Origin: Sulfuritalea sp.
Lineage (GTDB): Bacteria; Pseudomonadota; Gammaproteobacteria; Burkholderiales; Rhodocyclaceae
Length of the DNA: 34,264 bases
Direction: 5' to 3'
NCBI GenBank assembly: GCA_021738385.1
Contig: JAIPCF010000023.1
Span: forward strand, 1-34,264
The notes under the pieces are model-generated. The model saw only the letters and a list, made by a program, of their open reading frames with translations. It made no database searches and was not told where the DNA came from. Position numbers and translations under genes: made by a program. This document shows positions 25,520-34,052 of this stretch, in pieces (within the stretch, counting starts at the first letter, position 1; every line of letters begins with the position of its first letter).

Positions 25520-27181
25520 ATGAACAACGCCGAACAACAATTTCTCAACGACCTCGACAAACGTCTGTGGACCGCCGCCGACAAGCTGCGCGCCAACCTC
25601 AACCCCGGCGACTACATGCACGTTGTGCTCGGCCTGGTCTTCCTCAAGTACGTCTCCGACGCCTTCAAGGAACGGCGCGAGGAACTGAAAGCCGCCTTCC
25701 ACGACCCGGCCAACGACTATTACCTTGGCCCCGACGGTGCCGACCTCATCGAACAGGAACTCGAAGCCCGCGACTACTACACCGAGAAGAACGTGTTCTG
25801 GGTGCCGGCCCTGGCGCGCTGGGACTTCCTCAAGGCCAGCGCCAAGGTCGCCATCGGCACCAAGCTCGAAGTGAAGAACGGCAAGACCGCCGAATACAAG
25901 TTCAACGGCATCGGCCGCCTGCTCGACGACGCCCTCGAAGCCGTCGAGAAGGAAAACCCCAGGCTCAAGAACGTGCTCGACAAGAGCTATGCCCGCTGGC
26001 GCATCGACGAGGCCCTTCCCGGCCTGATCGACCTGCTGGCCACCGTGCCCTTCAAGCATGAAAGCCTGCACGCCAAGGACATCCTCGGCCACGTCTACGA
26101 ATACTTCCTCGGCGAATTTTCGATTGCCGCCGGCAAGCGCGGCGGCGAGTTCTACACGCCCAAGAGCATCGTCGGCCTGATCGTCGAAATGCTCGAACCC
26201 TTCCAGGGCCGGGTGTACGACCCCTGCTGCGGCTCCGGCGGCTTCTTCGTCCAGAGCGAGCGCTTCGTGCTGGAGCACGGCGGGCGCATCGGCCAGCTCT
26301 CCATCTACGGCCAGGAAGCCAACCCCACCACCTGGCGCCTGGCCTCGATGAACATGGCCATCCGCGGCATGGACTTCGACTTCGGCAAGGAGCCGGCCAG
26401 CACCTACAACAAACCCCAGCACCCGGATTTGCGCGCCGACTTCATCATGGCCAATCCGCCCTTCAACATGAAGGAATGGAACGAAGGCGTGAAGGACGAC
26501 GACGTGCGCTGGAAGTACGGCGTGCCGCCGCCCAACAACGCCAACTTCGCCTGGATGCAGCACATGATCCACCATCTGGCGCCCCACGGCAGCATGGCGC
26601 TCTTGCTTGCCAACGGCTCCATGAGCAGCAACACCAACAACGAAGGGGAAATCCGCAAGGCCCTGATCGAGGCCGATCTGGTCGAATGCATGGTCGCCCT
26701 GCCGGGCCAGCTTTTCACCAACACCCAGATACCCGCCTGCATCTGGTTCCTCACCCGCAGCAAGGCAGAGCGCAACGGATGTCGGGCGCGCAAGGGCGAA
26801 ACCCTGTTCATCGACGCCCGCAAGCTCGGCTACATGAAAGACCGCGTCCTGCGCGACTTCAAGCCTGAAGACATCGCCAAGGTCGCCGACACCTTCCACG
26901 CCTGGAAGTCCGCACGTCATTCCCGCGAAAGCGGGAATCCAGTGCCTTACGAGGACATCCCCGGCTTCTGCAAGGCAGTCGAGCTCATCGACATCCGCAA
27001 GAGCGACTACGTCCTCACCCCCGGCCGCTACGTCGGCGCCGCCGCGCAGGTAGCCGACGGCGAGCCCTTCGAAGACAAGATGGCCCGGCTCACCACCACG
27101 CTGCGCGATCAATTCGCCGAGAGCGCCCGACTGGAAGCCGAAATCCGCAAGAACCTGGCGGGGCTGGGATATGAAATCTGA
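25520..27181 (+). CDS. hsdM: Type I restriction-modification methyltransferase subunit
   Basis: Adenine-N6 methyltransferase subunit of a type I system; works with HsdS to methylate the target and with HsdR to cut unmethylated DNA. Of its 553 residues, the N-terminal helical domain (about 8-150, LRANLNPGDYMHVVLGLVFL) precedes the catalytic domain: SAM motif I YDPCCGSGGFF (D234) and motif IV NPPF (312-315). The region around 466-475 (RHSRESGNP) is the translation of a dRS3-type DNA repeat inserted in frame. The C-terminal helix (RLEAEIRKNLAGLGYEI) is where HsdS usually docks. The ATG at 25520 matches family starts; the ribosome site is weak. First gene of the operon. Confidence 0.95.
   Translation: MNNAEQQFLNDLDKRLWTAADKLRANLNPGDYMHVVLGLVFLKYVSDAFKERREELKAAFHDPANDYYLGPDGADLIEQELEARDYYTEKNVFWVPALARWDFLKASAKVAIGTKLEVKNGKTAEYKFNGIGRLLDDALEAVEKENPRLKNVLDKSYARWRIDEALPGLIDLLATVPFKHESLHAKDILGHVYEYFLGEFSIAAGKRGGEFYTPKSIVGLIVEMLEPFQGRVYDPCCGSGGFFVQSERFVLEHGGRIGQLSIYGQEANPTTWRLASMNMAIRGMDFDFGKEPASTYNKPQHPDLRADFIMANPPFNMKEWNEGVKDDDVRWKYGVPPPNNANFAWMQHMIHHLAPHGSMALLLANGSMSSNTNNEGEIRKALIEADLVECMVALPGQLFTNTQIPACIWFLTRSKAERNGCRARKGETLFIDARKLGYMKDRVLRDFKPEDIAKVADTFHAWKSARHSRESGNPVPYEDIPGFCKAVELIDIRKSDYVLTPGRYVGAAAQVADGEPFEDKMARLTTTLRDQFAESARLEAEIRKNLAGLGYEI
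26915..26944. repeat. dRS3-type repeat inside hsdM
   Basis: Contains ATTCCC-GCGAAAGC-GGGAAT (26919-26938), which fits the ATTCCC-N8-GGGAAT pattern of the Neisseria dRS3 repeat, with flanks CGTC and CCAGTGC commonly seen with it in betaproteobacteria. It is read through in frame as RHSRESGNP. Confidence 0.8.
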
Positions 27182-27185
27182 TGCA

Positions 27186-27218
27186 CGAGCTTGTGCAATG
27201 ACCTCTTGCACAAGCTCG
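27186..27218. promoter_or_regulatory. Perfect 13-bp-arm palindrome between hsdM and the DUF1016 gene
   Basis: CGAGCTTGTGCAA (27186-27198) and TTGCACAAGCTCG (27206-27218) are exact reverse complements around TGACCTC. It starts five bases after the hsdM stop and ends 14 bases before the downstream ATG. It could be an operator, an attenuator-like hairpin or an mRNA processing site. There is no T-run, so a simple terminator is unlikely. Confidence 0.75.
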
Positions 27219-27232
27219 ACTCGGCCCCAGCC

Positions 27233-28360
27233 ATGAGTTCCAAGACCCTCGACTTCGCCGGCCTCGTCACCGCCATTCGGGAGGCGGATGCCGCACTGGC
27301 CGAGCAGGCAAGCCGCGCCGTCAACGTCAGCCTTACCCTGCGCAACTGGTTCATCGGCTACTACATCGCCGAATTCGAACTGCAAGGTGCCGACCGCGCC
27401 ACCTACGGCGACAAACTGCTGCCCGAACTATCCAAGGCCCTGCGCGACCAGTCCGTCAGCAACAGCGGCCGGCGCCAGCTCTACGGCTACCTGGCCTTCT
27501 ACCGCGCCTATCCCCAGATAGTGCGGACAGCGTCCGCACTATCTGCCCAGGTGGTATCCCGCCCGTTGCTGGAAGAAAAAGTGCGGACACTGTCCGCACA
27601 ATCGCCGACCGCTCCCACGCCAGACCCGGAAACCCTCATCGGCCGTCTTTCCTACAGCCATTTCGAGCAACTGGTGGAGCTGCAAGACCCGCTCCTGCGC
27701 CGCTTCTACGAAATCGAAGCCCTGCGCGGCAACTGGTCGGTGCGCGAACTCAAGCGCCAGATCGCCAGCCAGTATTTCCAGCGCAGCGGTCTTTCCACCG
27801 ACAAGGAAGCCCTGGCCCGCCAGACCCACGCCAAGGCCGAGCCGCAACAAAGCCGCCAGGTGATCCGCGATCCCTACGTCTTCGAATTCCTTGGCCTCAA
27901 GCCGCAGGAAGTCATGGGCGAGAGCCATCTCGAAGACGCCCTGCTCGACAAGCTGCAAGACTTCCTGCTCGAACTCGGCCACGGCTTCTGCTTCGAGGCC
28001 CGGCAGAAGCGTTTGCTGATTGGCGGCGAGCACTTCTTCGTGGACCTGGTCTTCTATCACCGCATCCTCAAGTGCCATGTGCTCATCGAGCTGAAGAACG
28101 ACGCCTTCAAGCACGAACACCTGGGCCAGCTCAACAGCTACGTCGGTTACTACGCCAAAAACGAAATGGCCGAAGGCGACCAGCCGCCCGTAGGCATCCT
28201 GCTCTGCACGCGCAAGAACGAGGAACTCGTCGAATACGCCCTCGCCGGCATGAGCAACACCCTGTTCGTCTCTCGCTATCAGGTGCAACTGCCGGGCAAG
28301 GAAGAGATTGCGGCCTTCCTGCACAAGGCGGTGGAGGAGTTGGGGGGCGGGGATGAGTAG
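27233..28360 (+). CDS. DUF1016 (YhcG-type) PD-(D/E)XK nuclease
   Basis: A 375-residue protein of the YhcG family, often found in restriction loci. The N-terminal DUF1016 domain (about 10-115) has VNVSLTLRNWFIGYYIAEFE and YLAFYRAYPQIV. A linker (about 92-135) contains two VRT...LSAQ-like segments encoded by palindromic DNA. The C-terminal nuclease domain carries D271 (FFVDLVFYHR) and E286-x-K288 (LIELK), followed by GQLNSYVGYY, completing a PD-(D/E)XK site. Start ATG at 27233 is preferred; a TTG at 27191 lies inside the palindrome. Its end overlaps the hsdS start by 8 bp. It may act as an extra nuclease or as a structural partner; exact function is unproven. Confidence 0.9.
   Translation: MSSKTLDFAGLVTAIREADAALAEQASRAVNVSLTLRNWFIGYYIAEFELQGADRATYGDKLLPELSKALRDQSVSNSGRRQLYGYLAFYRAYPQIVRTASALSAQVVSRPLLEEKVRTLSAQSPTAPTPDPETLIGRLSYSHFEQLVELQDPLLRRFYEIEALRGNWSVRELKRQIASQYFQRSGLSTDKEALARQTHAKAEPQQSRQVIRDPYVFEFLGLKPQEVMGESHLEDALLDKLQDFLLELGHGFCFEARQKRLLIGGEHFFVDLVFYHRILKCHVLIELKNDAFKHEHLGQLNSYVGYYAKNEMAEGDQPPVGILLCTRKNEELVEYALAGMSNTLFVSRYQVQLPGKEEIAAFLHKAVEELGGGDE
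27515..27599. repeat. Two related palindromes inside the DUF1016 gene
   Basis: Palindrome 1: CAGATAGTGCGGA (27515-27527) / TCCGCACTATCTG (27533-27545), spacer CAGCG. Palindrome 2: GTGCGGACA (27581-27589) / TGTCCGCAC (27591-27599), spacer C. Both share the core GTGCGGACA/TCCGCAC and both lie in the linker between the two protein domains. Confidence 0.85.
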
Positions 28361-29666
28361 GGAGCAGCCCACGGTGCTCGGCGACTACTTCACGCTTCAG
28401 CGTGGAACTACCTACGAAAGCAAACTTCTCGACCAACCGGGGCCGGTGCTACTGGGTTTGGGGACGATTCAGCGAAATGGTGGATTTCGGTCTGACTCCC
28501 TGCGAACTTATGGTGGTGCCTCTCCTGAAAAACTTCTGGTTCGGCCAGGAGAGCTTTACGTATCTTTGAAGGATGTCACTCAATCGGCTGATCTGCTCGG
28601 TGCTGTAGCTCGTCTGCCACGAGACCATGCACCAGGACGGCTGACGCAAGACACGGTCAAGCTTGAGCCAAAAGGCGCTAACGTACCCATCGACTATCTT
28701 CACTGGGTAATGCGTACACCCGAGTACCGCAGCTACTGCAAAGGACGTGCAACCGGCACAACAAACTTGGGGCTGAGTCGCGAAGACTTTTTGTCGTTTC
28801 CAGCGAATGAGCCGAGCGACGCGCAAAGTCTCTTGGTAGCCACTCTGGATTCTCTCGACGACAAGATCGAACTGAACCGCCGCATGAACGAAACCCTGGA
28901 GGCCATGGCGAGAGCGATCTTCAAGTCCTGGTTCGTCGACTTCGACCCCGTCCGCGCCAAGGCCAGCGGCGAGTCCCCCGAATCCATCTGCCGCCGTCTC
29001 GGTCTGACTCCGGATGCTCTCGCACTGTTCCCCGACAGCTTTCAGGATTCGGAGCTTGGCGAAATTCCCGTGGGATGGAGCGCAGGGACGCTTGGCGATA
29101 TTGCAGATCATCCCAAGCAAGGGATTCGACCAGACGAGATGACATCGGATACCCCGTACATAGCTCTTGAGCACATGCCTCGTCGTTGCATAGCACTGTC
29201 CGAATGGGGATACGCGGAGGGACTTGAAAGCAACAAGTTCAAGTTCAAGAAGGGGGAAGTCTTATTCGGCAAGCTTCGTCCTTACTTCCACAAGGTAGGT
29301 GTCGCTCCGCTTGACGGAGTTTGCTCGACCGACATCGTCGTTATTACACCCAAGACAGATAGCTGGTTTGGCATCGTACTAGGCCATGTATCGAGCGATG
29401 TCTTTGTCGAATACACAAACGCCGGATCAACGGGAACCAAGATGCCACGCACGAGTTGGAAGGAAATGGCCGCCTATCCACTTGCAATCCCGCCAGTGCC
29501 ACTCGCAAGCGCATTTGCTGACAGTATTCGGCCAAGCGTTGGTCGCATCACTAGCGGAATCTTCGAGTCCAGGACGCTTGCTGCCCTGCGTGATACCCTG
29601 CTCCCCAAGCTGCTTTCTAGCGAACTGACCTGTCGACGGCAAGAGCGAAATCGTGAGTGCGCGTAA
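28353..29666 (+). CDS. hsdS: Type I restriction specificity subunit
   Basis: DNA target recognition subunit, 437 residues. Target recognition domain 1 covers about 5-160; a conserved helical spacer follows (DDKIELNRRMNETLEAMARA, then IFKSWFVDFDPVRAKASG); domain 2 starts at GEIPVGWSAGTLGDI (about 235) and ends with a second helix (RTLAALRDTLLPKLLSSEL). This two-domain layout implies a bipartite target; the bases cannot be read from sequence. The ATG at 28353 overlaps the upstream stop (ATGAGTAG) and has a G-rich ribosome site. An upstream in-frame start would extend 15 residues into the nuclease gene. The two recognition domains are visibly less GC-biased than the spacer, as is usual for shuffled recognition domains. 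Confidence 0.94.
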   Translation: MSREQPTVLGDYFTLQRGTTYESKLLDQPGPVLLGLGTIQRNGGFRSDSLRTYGGASPEKLLVRPGELYVSLKDVTQSADLLGAVARLPRDHAPGRLTQDTVKLEPKGANVPIDYLHWVMRTPEYRSYCKGRATGTTNLGLSREDFLSFPANEPSDAQSLLVATLDSLDDKIELNRRMNETLEAMARAIFKSWFVDFDPVRAKASGESPESICRRLGLTPDALALFPDSFQDSELGEIPVGWSAGTLGDIADHPKQGIRPDEMTSDTPYIALEHMPRRCIALSEWGYAEGLESNKFKFKKGEVLFGKLRPYFHKVGVAPLDGVCSTDIVVITPKTDSWFGIVLGHVSSDVFVEYTNAGSTGTKMPRTSWKEMAAYPLAIPPVPLASAFADSIRPSVGRITSGIFESRTLAALRDTLLPKLLSSELTCRRQERNRECA

Positions 29667-30622
29667 TGGATATCACATTCCACTATCCGCCTGAATTGCT
29701 CCAACTGCTTGTTGATGCAATCCCGAAACTTTGCAAGTCCAAGCAGGATTTGCTCTTATTCTTCCAAGGCGCCGGGATCGCCAAGCCAACGCTGCAACCC
29801 TACACAGACTTGCTTCGGTCTAACAAAGTGGCGTTCAACAAATACCACGTCACAAGAGACGTGGTGGCGAAGATCAACGAGCAAGGCGAGGCGGGTCTTC
29901 GTGTGCGTAGAGAACTTCTCAAGCGCGTTACGGAGTTCGAAGACTTCAGCGTTTGTTGGGACAACGACCGAGCAGCTGCAAGAGGCCTGGTCGCACAGAT
30001 TCGCGATCTCGTGAATGTGAAAGACAGCTTTACTCGGATGCGAATCGAGAAGGACGAAGAGAAGCGCAAGCACCAGGAGGAACGAGAGTCTGCTGCAAGG
30101 CAACTGGCTGAGCGTCGCGCCAGGCAAGACAAGATCAAGGCAGACTTGTTTTCATTGTTTGGGGAGACCGACGCTCACAATCGCGGCAAGGCATTGGAGG
30201 GCGTGCTCAATGATCTATTCAACTTCTATGGAATTTCCGTACGCGAGGCCTTCACGATCAAGGGAAAGTGCGGAGAGGGTGTCATAGAGCAGATAGATGG
30301 TTTGATCGAACTCGACGGGCATCTCTATTTGGTCGAAATGAAGTGGTGGAATACATCGATAGGCGTTGCCGAGGTCGCCCCACATCTGGTTCGAGTGTTC
30401 AATCGGGGCGGCCAAGTTCGCGGGATTTTTATTTCTTACTCGAACTTCACAGAGCCGGCCATCACGCAGTGTCGCGACGCACTTGCGAGAGGCACGGTGA
30501 TTGTCATGGCCACATTGCAGGAACTGGTTGAAATCGTGGATTCCGATAGGGAACTGCGACGGTGGCTGACCGCCAAGACTCACGCGGCCATTGTCGATAA
30601 AGAGCCGTACTTCAAGCAATGA
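29666..30622 (+). CDS. Mrr-like restriction endonuclease-fold protein
   Basis: A 318-residue protein. The C-terminal half holds a PD-(D/E)XK endonuclease domain of the Mrr_cat type: E178 ([12 protein letters not shown]), D211 (EQIDGLIEL), E224-M-K226 (LVEMKWWN). The N-terminal region (1-115) includes [20 protein letters not shown] and may be a DNA- or protein-binding module; a charged coiled coil spans about 125-160. The start ATG at 29666 overlaps the hsdS stop (TAATG). A GTG at 29657 is the other option. Codon use is less GC3-biased than in hsdM and hsdR, so it may have a separate origin. Position between hsdS and hsdR suggests an accessory role in the same defence operon. Target and activity are unknown. 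Confidence 0.82.
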   Translation: MDITFHYPPELLQLLVDAIPKLCKSKQDLLLFFQGAGIAKPTLQPYTDLLRSNKVAFNKYHVTRDVVAKINEQGEAGLRVRRELLKRVTEFEDFSVCWDNDRAAARGLVAQIRDLVNVKDSFTRMRIEKDEEKRKHQEERESAARQLAERRARQDKIKADLFSLFGETDAHNRGKALEGVLNDLFNFYGISVREAFTIKGKCGEGVIEQIDGLIELDGHLYLVEMKWWNTSIGVAEVAPHLVRVFNRGGQVRGIFISYSNFTEPAITQCRDALARGTVIVMATLQELVEIVDSDRELRRWLTAKTHAAIVDKEPYFKQ

Positions 30623-30632
30623 GGGGGCACAT

Positions 30633-33600
30633 GTGACCGAATCCGACCTCGAACAAATCGCCCTCTCCTGGTTCCAGGACACTGGCTGGGACTACCTCCA
30701 CGGCCCGGACATCGCGCCCGACAGCGACACGCCTGAACGCATCGACTATCGCCAGGTGCTGCTGCCCGGACATCTGCGCACCGCTCTCCATCGCCTCAAC
30801 GCCTCCATTCCTGAATCCATTCTCGACGAAGTGGCCCACCAACTCGCCAAGCACGACCATCCCTCGCTGATCCTCTCCAACCAAGCCTTCCACGAAGCCC
30901 TCATCGCCGGGGTGCCGGTGGAAGTCGAGATAGCCGGCGAGAAGCGCGGCGACCGGGTGCAGGTGATCGACTTCGAGCATCCGGACCGCAACCGCTTCGT
31001 GGTGGTGAATCAATTCACCGTACAGGGCCACAGTCAAAAAGGTGCGCAGCCGCGCCGGCCCGATCTGGTCTGTTTCATCAATGGCCTGCCCGTGGCGGTG
31101 ATCGAACTCAAGAACCCGGCCAATGAGCAGGCGGACATCTGGGCCGCCTACAACCAGTTGCAGACCTACAAGGAAGAGATCGCCGACCTCTTTGTCAGCA
31201 ACGAAGCCTTGGTGATTTCCGACGGATTGCATGCGCGCATCGGTTCGCTGACGGCCAGCCGCGAGCGCTTCCTGCCCTGGCGCACGGTGAAGAACGAGAA
31301 CGACCGGCCGCTGCTGGAGTTCGAGCTGGAAAAGGTGGTGCGCGGTTTCTTCGCCCCTGAACTGCTGCTCGATTACCTGCGCTACTTTGTGCTCTTCGAG
31401 ACGGCGGACGGCCAGGTGGTGAAGAAGATCGCCGGCTACCACCAGTTCCACGCGGTGCGTGCAGCGGTGAAGGCGGCGGTAATCGCAGCCACGCAGCCGG
31501 CGGCCAATACCGCACAGGACCAATGGGCCACCTACGCCGAGCGGGTGAAGCCCGGCTCACGCATGGGCGGCATCGTCTGGCACACCCAGGGCTCGGGCAA
31601 GAGCATTTCCATGGTTTGCTTCGCCGCCAAGCTGATGCAGCAGAAGGAAATGCAGAACCCGACGCTGGTGGTGGTCACCGACCGCAACGACCTGGACGGC
31701 CAGTTGTTCCAGACTTTCGTCGGCGCCCGCTCGCTGCTGCGCGAGACGCCGCAGCAGGCCAGCAATCGCGACGAGCTGCGCACGCTGCTGGCGGGCCGGC
31801 CATCGGGCGGCATCATTTTTACCACTGTGCAGAAGTTCGCGCCGGAGCCGGGAGAGGCGGTGTTTCCGCTGCTCTCGCCACGCACCAACATCGTGGTCAT
31901 CGCCGACGAGGCGCACCGCTCGCAGTACGGCTTTCGCGCGGTGCTGGACAAGAAGACCGGCCAGTACAAGTACGGCTTTGCCAAGCACCTGCGCGACGCG
32001 CTGAAGAATGCCACCTTCGTCGGCTTCACCGGCACGCCGGTGGAAGGCGCGGACAAGGACACCCGTGCCGTGTTCGGCGATTACGTCAGCATCTACGACA
32101 TCCAGGATGCGGTGGACGACGGCGCCACGGTGCCGATCTTCTACGAAAGCCGCCTGGCCAAGCTGGACCTCAACCCGGCCGAGATGGAGCAGCTCAACGC
32201 CGACGTGGAAGAGGTGTTCGAGGACGAGGAAGACGCGGCGCTGAAGGAAGCGGCCAAGACCCGCTGGGCGGCGCTGGAAAAGCTGGTCGGCGCCCAGCCG
32301 CGCATCGACCAGGTGGCAGCGGATATCGTGCAGCACTTCGAGGCGCGCAACGGCGCGGTGGAAGGCAAGGCGATGATCGTCGCCATGAGTCGCGAAATCT
32401 GCGCCCGGCTCTACGCGGCCATCGTCGACTTGCGGCCGGCCTGGCATAGCGCCGACCCGGCGCAGGGCGCGATCAAGGTGGTGATGACCGGCTCGGCGGC
32501 TGATGCCGAACTGCTGCGCCCCCACATCTACAACGCCACGACCAAGAAGCTGCTGGAGAAGCGTTTCAAGGATTCCGCCGACCCGCTGAAGATCGTGATC
32601 GTGCGCGACATGTGGCTTACCGGTTTCGACGTGCCCTGCCTGCATACCATGTACGTGGACAAGCCGATGCGCGACCACAACCTGATGCAGGCCATCGCCC
32701 GGGTGAATCGCGTCTTCCGCGACAAGGAAGGCGGCCTGGTGGTGGATTACATCGGCATCGCCGCCGAACTGCGCAGCGCGCTGCGCACCTACACCGAAAG
32801 CAAGGGCAAGGGCCAGCCGGCGCTGGATGCCGCCGAGGCGCTTGCCAAACTCAAGGAGCTGATGGATGTGGCGCGCGGCGTGCTGCATGGCTACGACTAC
32901 GCTGACTATCGGACCAAGGCTGCGGCGCTGCTGCTGCCTGCCGCCAACTTTGTGCTTGGTCTGGAAGATGGCAAGAGGCGTTGGGCCGACGCGGTGCTGG
33001 CCATTACCAAGGCCTTCTCGCTGTGCGGCACGTTGGACGAGGCGATTGTCCTGCGCGAGGAAATCGCCTTCTTCCAGGCCGTCAAGGCGGTGATCGCCAA
33101 GGCCACCGAATCGGACAAGAAGCTCTCGGAAGACCGCCAGAATGCGGTGCTCAAGCAGATTCTCGACAACGCCGTGGTGGCCCAAGGCGTGGAGGACATC
33201 TTCAAATTGGCCGGGCTGGACCGACCGGACATCGGCATTCTGTCGGACGCCTTCCTCGAAGAAGTGCGCCAGTTACCGCAGCGCAACTTCGCCATTGAGC
33301 TGTTGCAGAAGCTGCTAAGCGACCAGGTCAAGTCCCGCGCCCGGACCAACGTGGTGCTGGAACGCAAGTTCAGCGAACGCCTGCTGGCCGCGCTGAACCG
33401 CTACCGCAGCCGTGCCATCGAAAGCGCCCAGGTGATCGAGGAATTGATCGAGATGGCCAAGGAGTTCCGCGCGGCGGCCGAGCGCGGCGACGCCCTAGGG
33501 CTCACCGAATCGGAACTGGCTTTCTACGACGCCCTGGCCGACAACGAAAGCGCGGTGCGCGAACTGGGCGATGCCGTCTTGAAGCAGATTGCCGTCGAGA

Positions 33601-33791
33601 TCACCGTCAAGCTGCGCAGCAGCACGACCGTGGATTGGCAGAAGCGCGACAGCATCCGCGCCCGGCTGCGCAATCTGGTGCGCATCACCCTGCGGCGCTA
33701 CAAGTACCCGCCCGACAAGCAGGAAGAGGCGATCCGGCTGGTGCTCGATCAGGCTGAACGCCTATCAGGCGAGTGGAGTGAGGATCAATAG
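30633..33791 (+). CDS. hsdR: Type I restriction subunit (translocase and nuclease)
   Basis: Motor and cutting subunit, 1052 residues. The N-terminal nuclease domain has D144 ([11 protein letters not shown]) and E158-L-K160 ([11 protein letters not shown]). The SF2 helicase core follows: Walker A HTQGSGKS (317-324, K323), [15 protein letters not shown] at 425-428 ([10 protein letters not shown]), GFTGTPVEG, and motif [18 protein letters not shown]. The C-terminal helical region has DUF3387-type features ([18 protein letters not shown]). The GTG at 30633 is chosen because GAGGGGG (30621-30627) lies five bases upstream; a longer in-frame version from 30591 would overlap the previous gene. It is the last gene of the operon. 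Length and motifs are complete, so the system is probably functional. Confidence 0.95.
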   Translation: MTESDLEQIALSWFQDTGWDYLHGPDIAPDSDTPERIDYRQVLLPGHLRTALHRLNASIPESILDEVAHQLAKHDHPSLILSNQAFHEALIAGVPVEVEIAGEKRGDRVQVIDFEHPDRNRFVVVNQFTVQGHSQKGAQPRRPDLVCFINGLPVAVIELKNPANEQADIWAAYNQLQTYKEEIADLFVSNEALVISDGLHARIGSLTASRERFLPWRTVKNENDRPLLEFELEKVVRGFFAPELLLDYLRYFVLFETADGQVVKKIAGYHQFHAVRAAVKAAVIAATQPAANTAQDQWATYAERVKPGSRMGGIVWHTQGSGKSISMVCFAAKLMQQKEMQNPTLVVVTDRNDLDGQLFQTFVGARSLLRETPQQASNRDELRTLLAGRPSGGIIFTTVQKFAPEPGEAVFPLLSPRTNIVVIADEAHRSQYGFRAVLDKKTGQYKYGFAKHLRDALKNATFVGFTGTPVEGADKDTRAVFGDYVSIYDIQDAVDDGATVPIFYESRLAKLDLNPAEMEQLNADVEEVFEDEEDAALKEAAKTRWAALEKLVGAQPRIDQVAADIVQHFEARNGAVEGKAMIVAMSREICARLYAAIVDLRPAWHSADPAQGAIKVVMTGSAADAELLRPHIYNATTKKLLEKRFKDSADPLKIVIVRDMWLTGFDVPCLHTMYVDKPMRDHNLMQAIARVNRVFRDKEGGLVVDYIGIAAELRSALRTYTESKGKGQPALDAAEALAKLKELMDVARGVLHGYDYADYRTKAAALLLPAANFVLGLEDGKRRWADAVLAITKAFSLCGTLDEAIVLREEIAFFQAVKAVIAKATESDKKLSEDRQNAVLKQILDNAVVAQGVEDIFKLAGLDRPDIGILSDAFLEEVRQLPQRNFAIELLQKLLSDQVKSRARTNVVLERKFSERLLAALNRYRSRAIESAQVIEELIEMAKEFRAAAERGDALGLTESELAFYDALADNESAVRELGDAVLKQIAVEITVKLRSSTTVDWQKRDSIRARLRNLVRITLRRYKYPPDKQEEAIRLVLDQAERLSGEWSEDQ

Positions 33792-34003
33792 CCTCCATCA
33801 GTAAGTCCATTTTCGTGCGCAAGGGTGCCTTGCCGAACGAATATCTGGGGCCAGGAACCGACCTGTTGAGGCGGCCCTACCACACCGGACAGATGCTCTA
33901 TTCAGACACCTGCCGCTGAGCCAACTGTGAAACGGCCGGCCGCAACGGCCGCGGAGCAGGCTGAATGATCTCGTCGGCCAATGCCTGCTTGGGCCGGACA
34001 CCT
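33792..34003. other. Spacer between hsdR and the tandem array
   Basis: About 210 bp with no full gene. On the minus strand it holds a coding-like C-terminal fragment (see the entry at 33898). It contains a CGGCCG-CAA-CGGCCG palindrome near 33945 but no clear terminator for hsdR. Confidence 0.6.
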
Positions 34004-34052
34004 GCCGTCTCACCAGCGCCAGCGCTTTGCGTCCCTTCGGGAAGTTTTTCGT
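33898..34052 (-). pseudogene. Possible C-terminal fragment of an unknown gene, broken by repeats
   Basis: Read on the minus strand, the frame ending at TAG (33900-33898) gives a coding-like tail: RPKQALADEIIQPAPRP then LRPAVSQLAQRQVSE, with GC-biased third positions. Upstream it runs into the first 49-bp repeat unit (LPEGTQSAGAGETAG). Because the units are 49 and 28 bp, the frame shifts in each one and meets a stop in the third unit. No start codon with a ribosome site is seen. It may be the remnant of a gene entering from beyond the window, or a chance frame. Product not recognised. Confidence 0.3.

Noticed and set aside
25451-27385. 644-codon open frame antisense to hsdM
   Set aside because: Shadow of hsdM; includes the peptide WIPAFAGMT, the usual reverse translation of the dRS3-type repeat.
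31557-33185. 542-codon open frame antisense to hsdR
   Set aside because: Mirror of the biased codons of hsdR; no domain-like features and no ribosome site.
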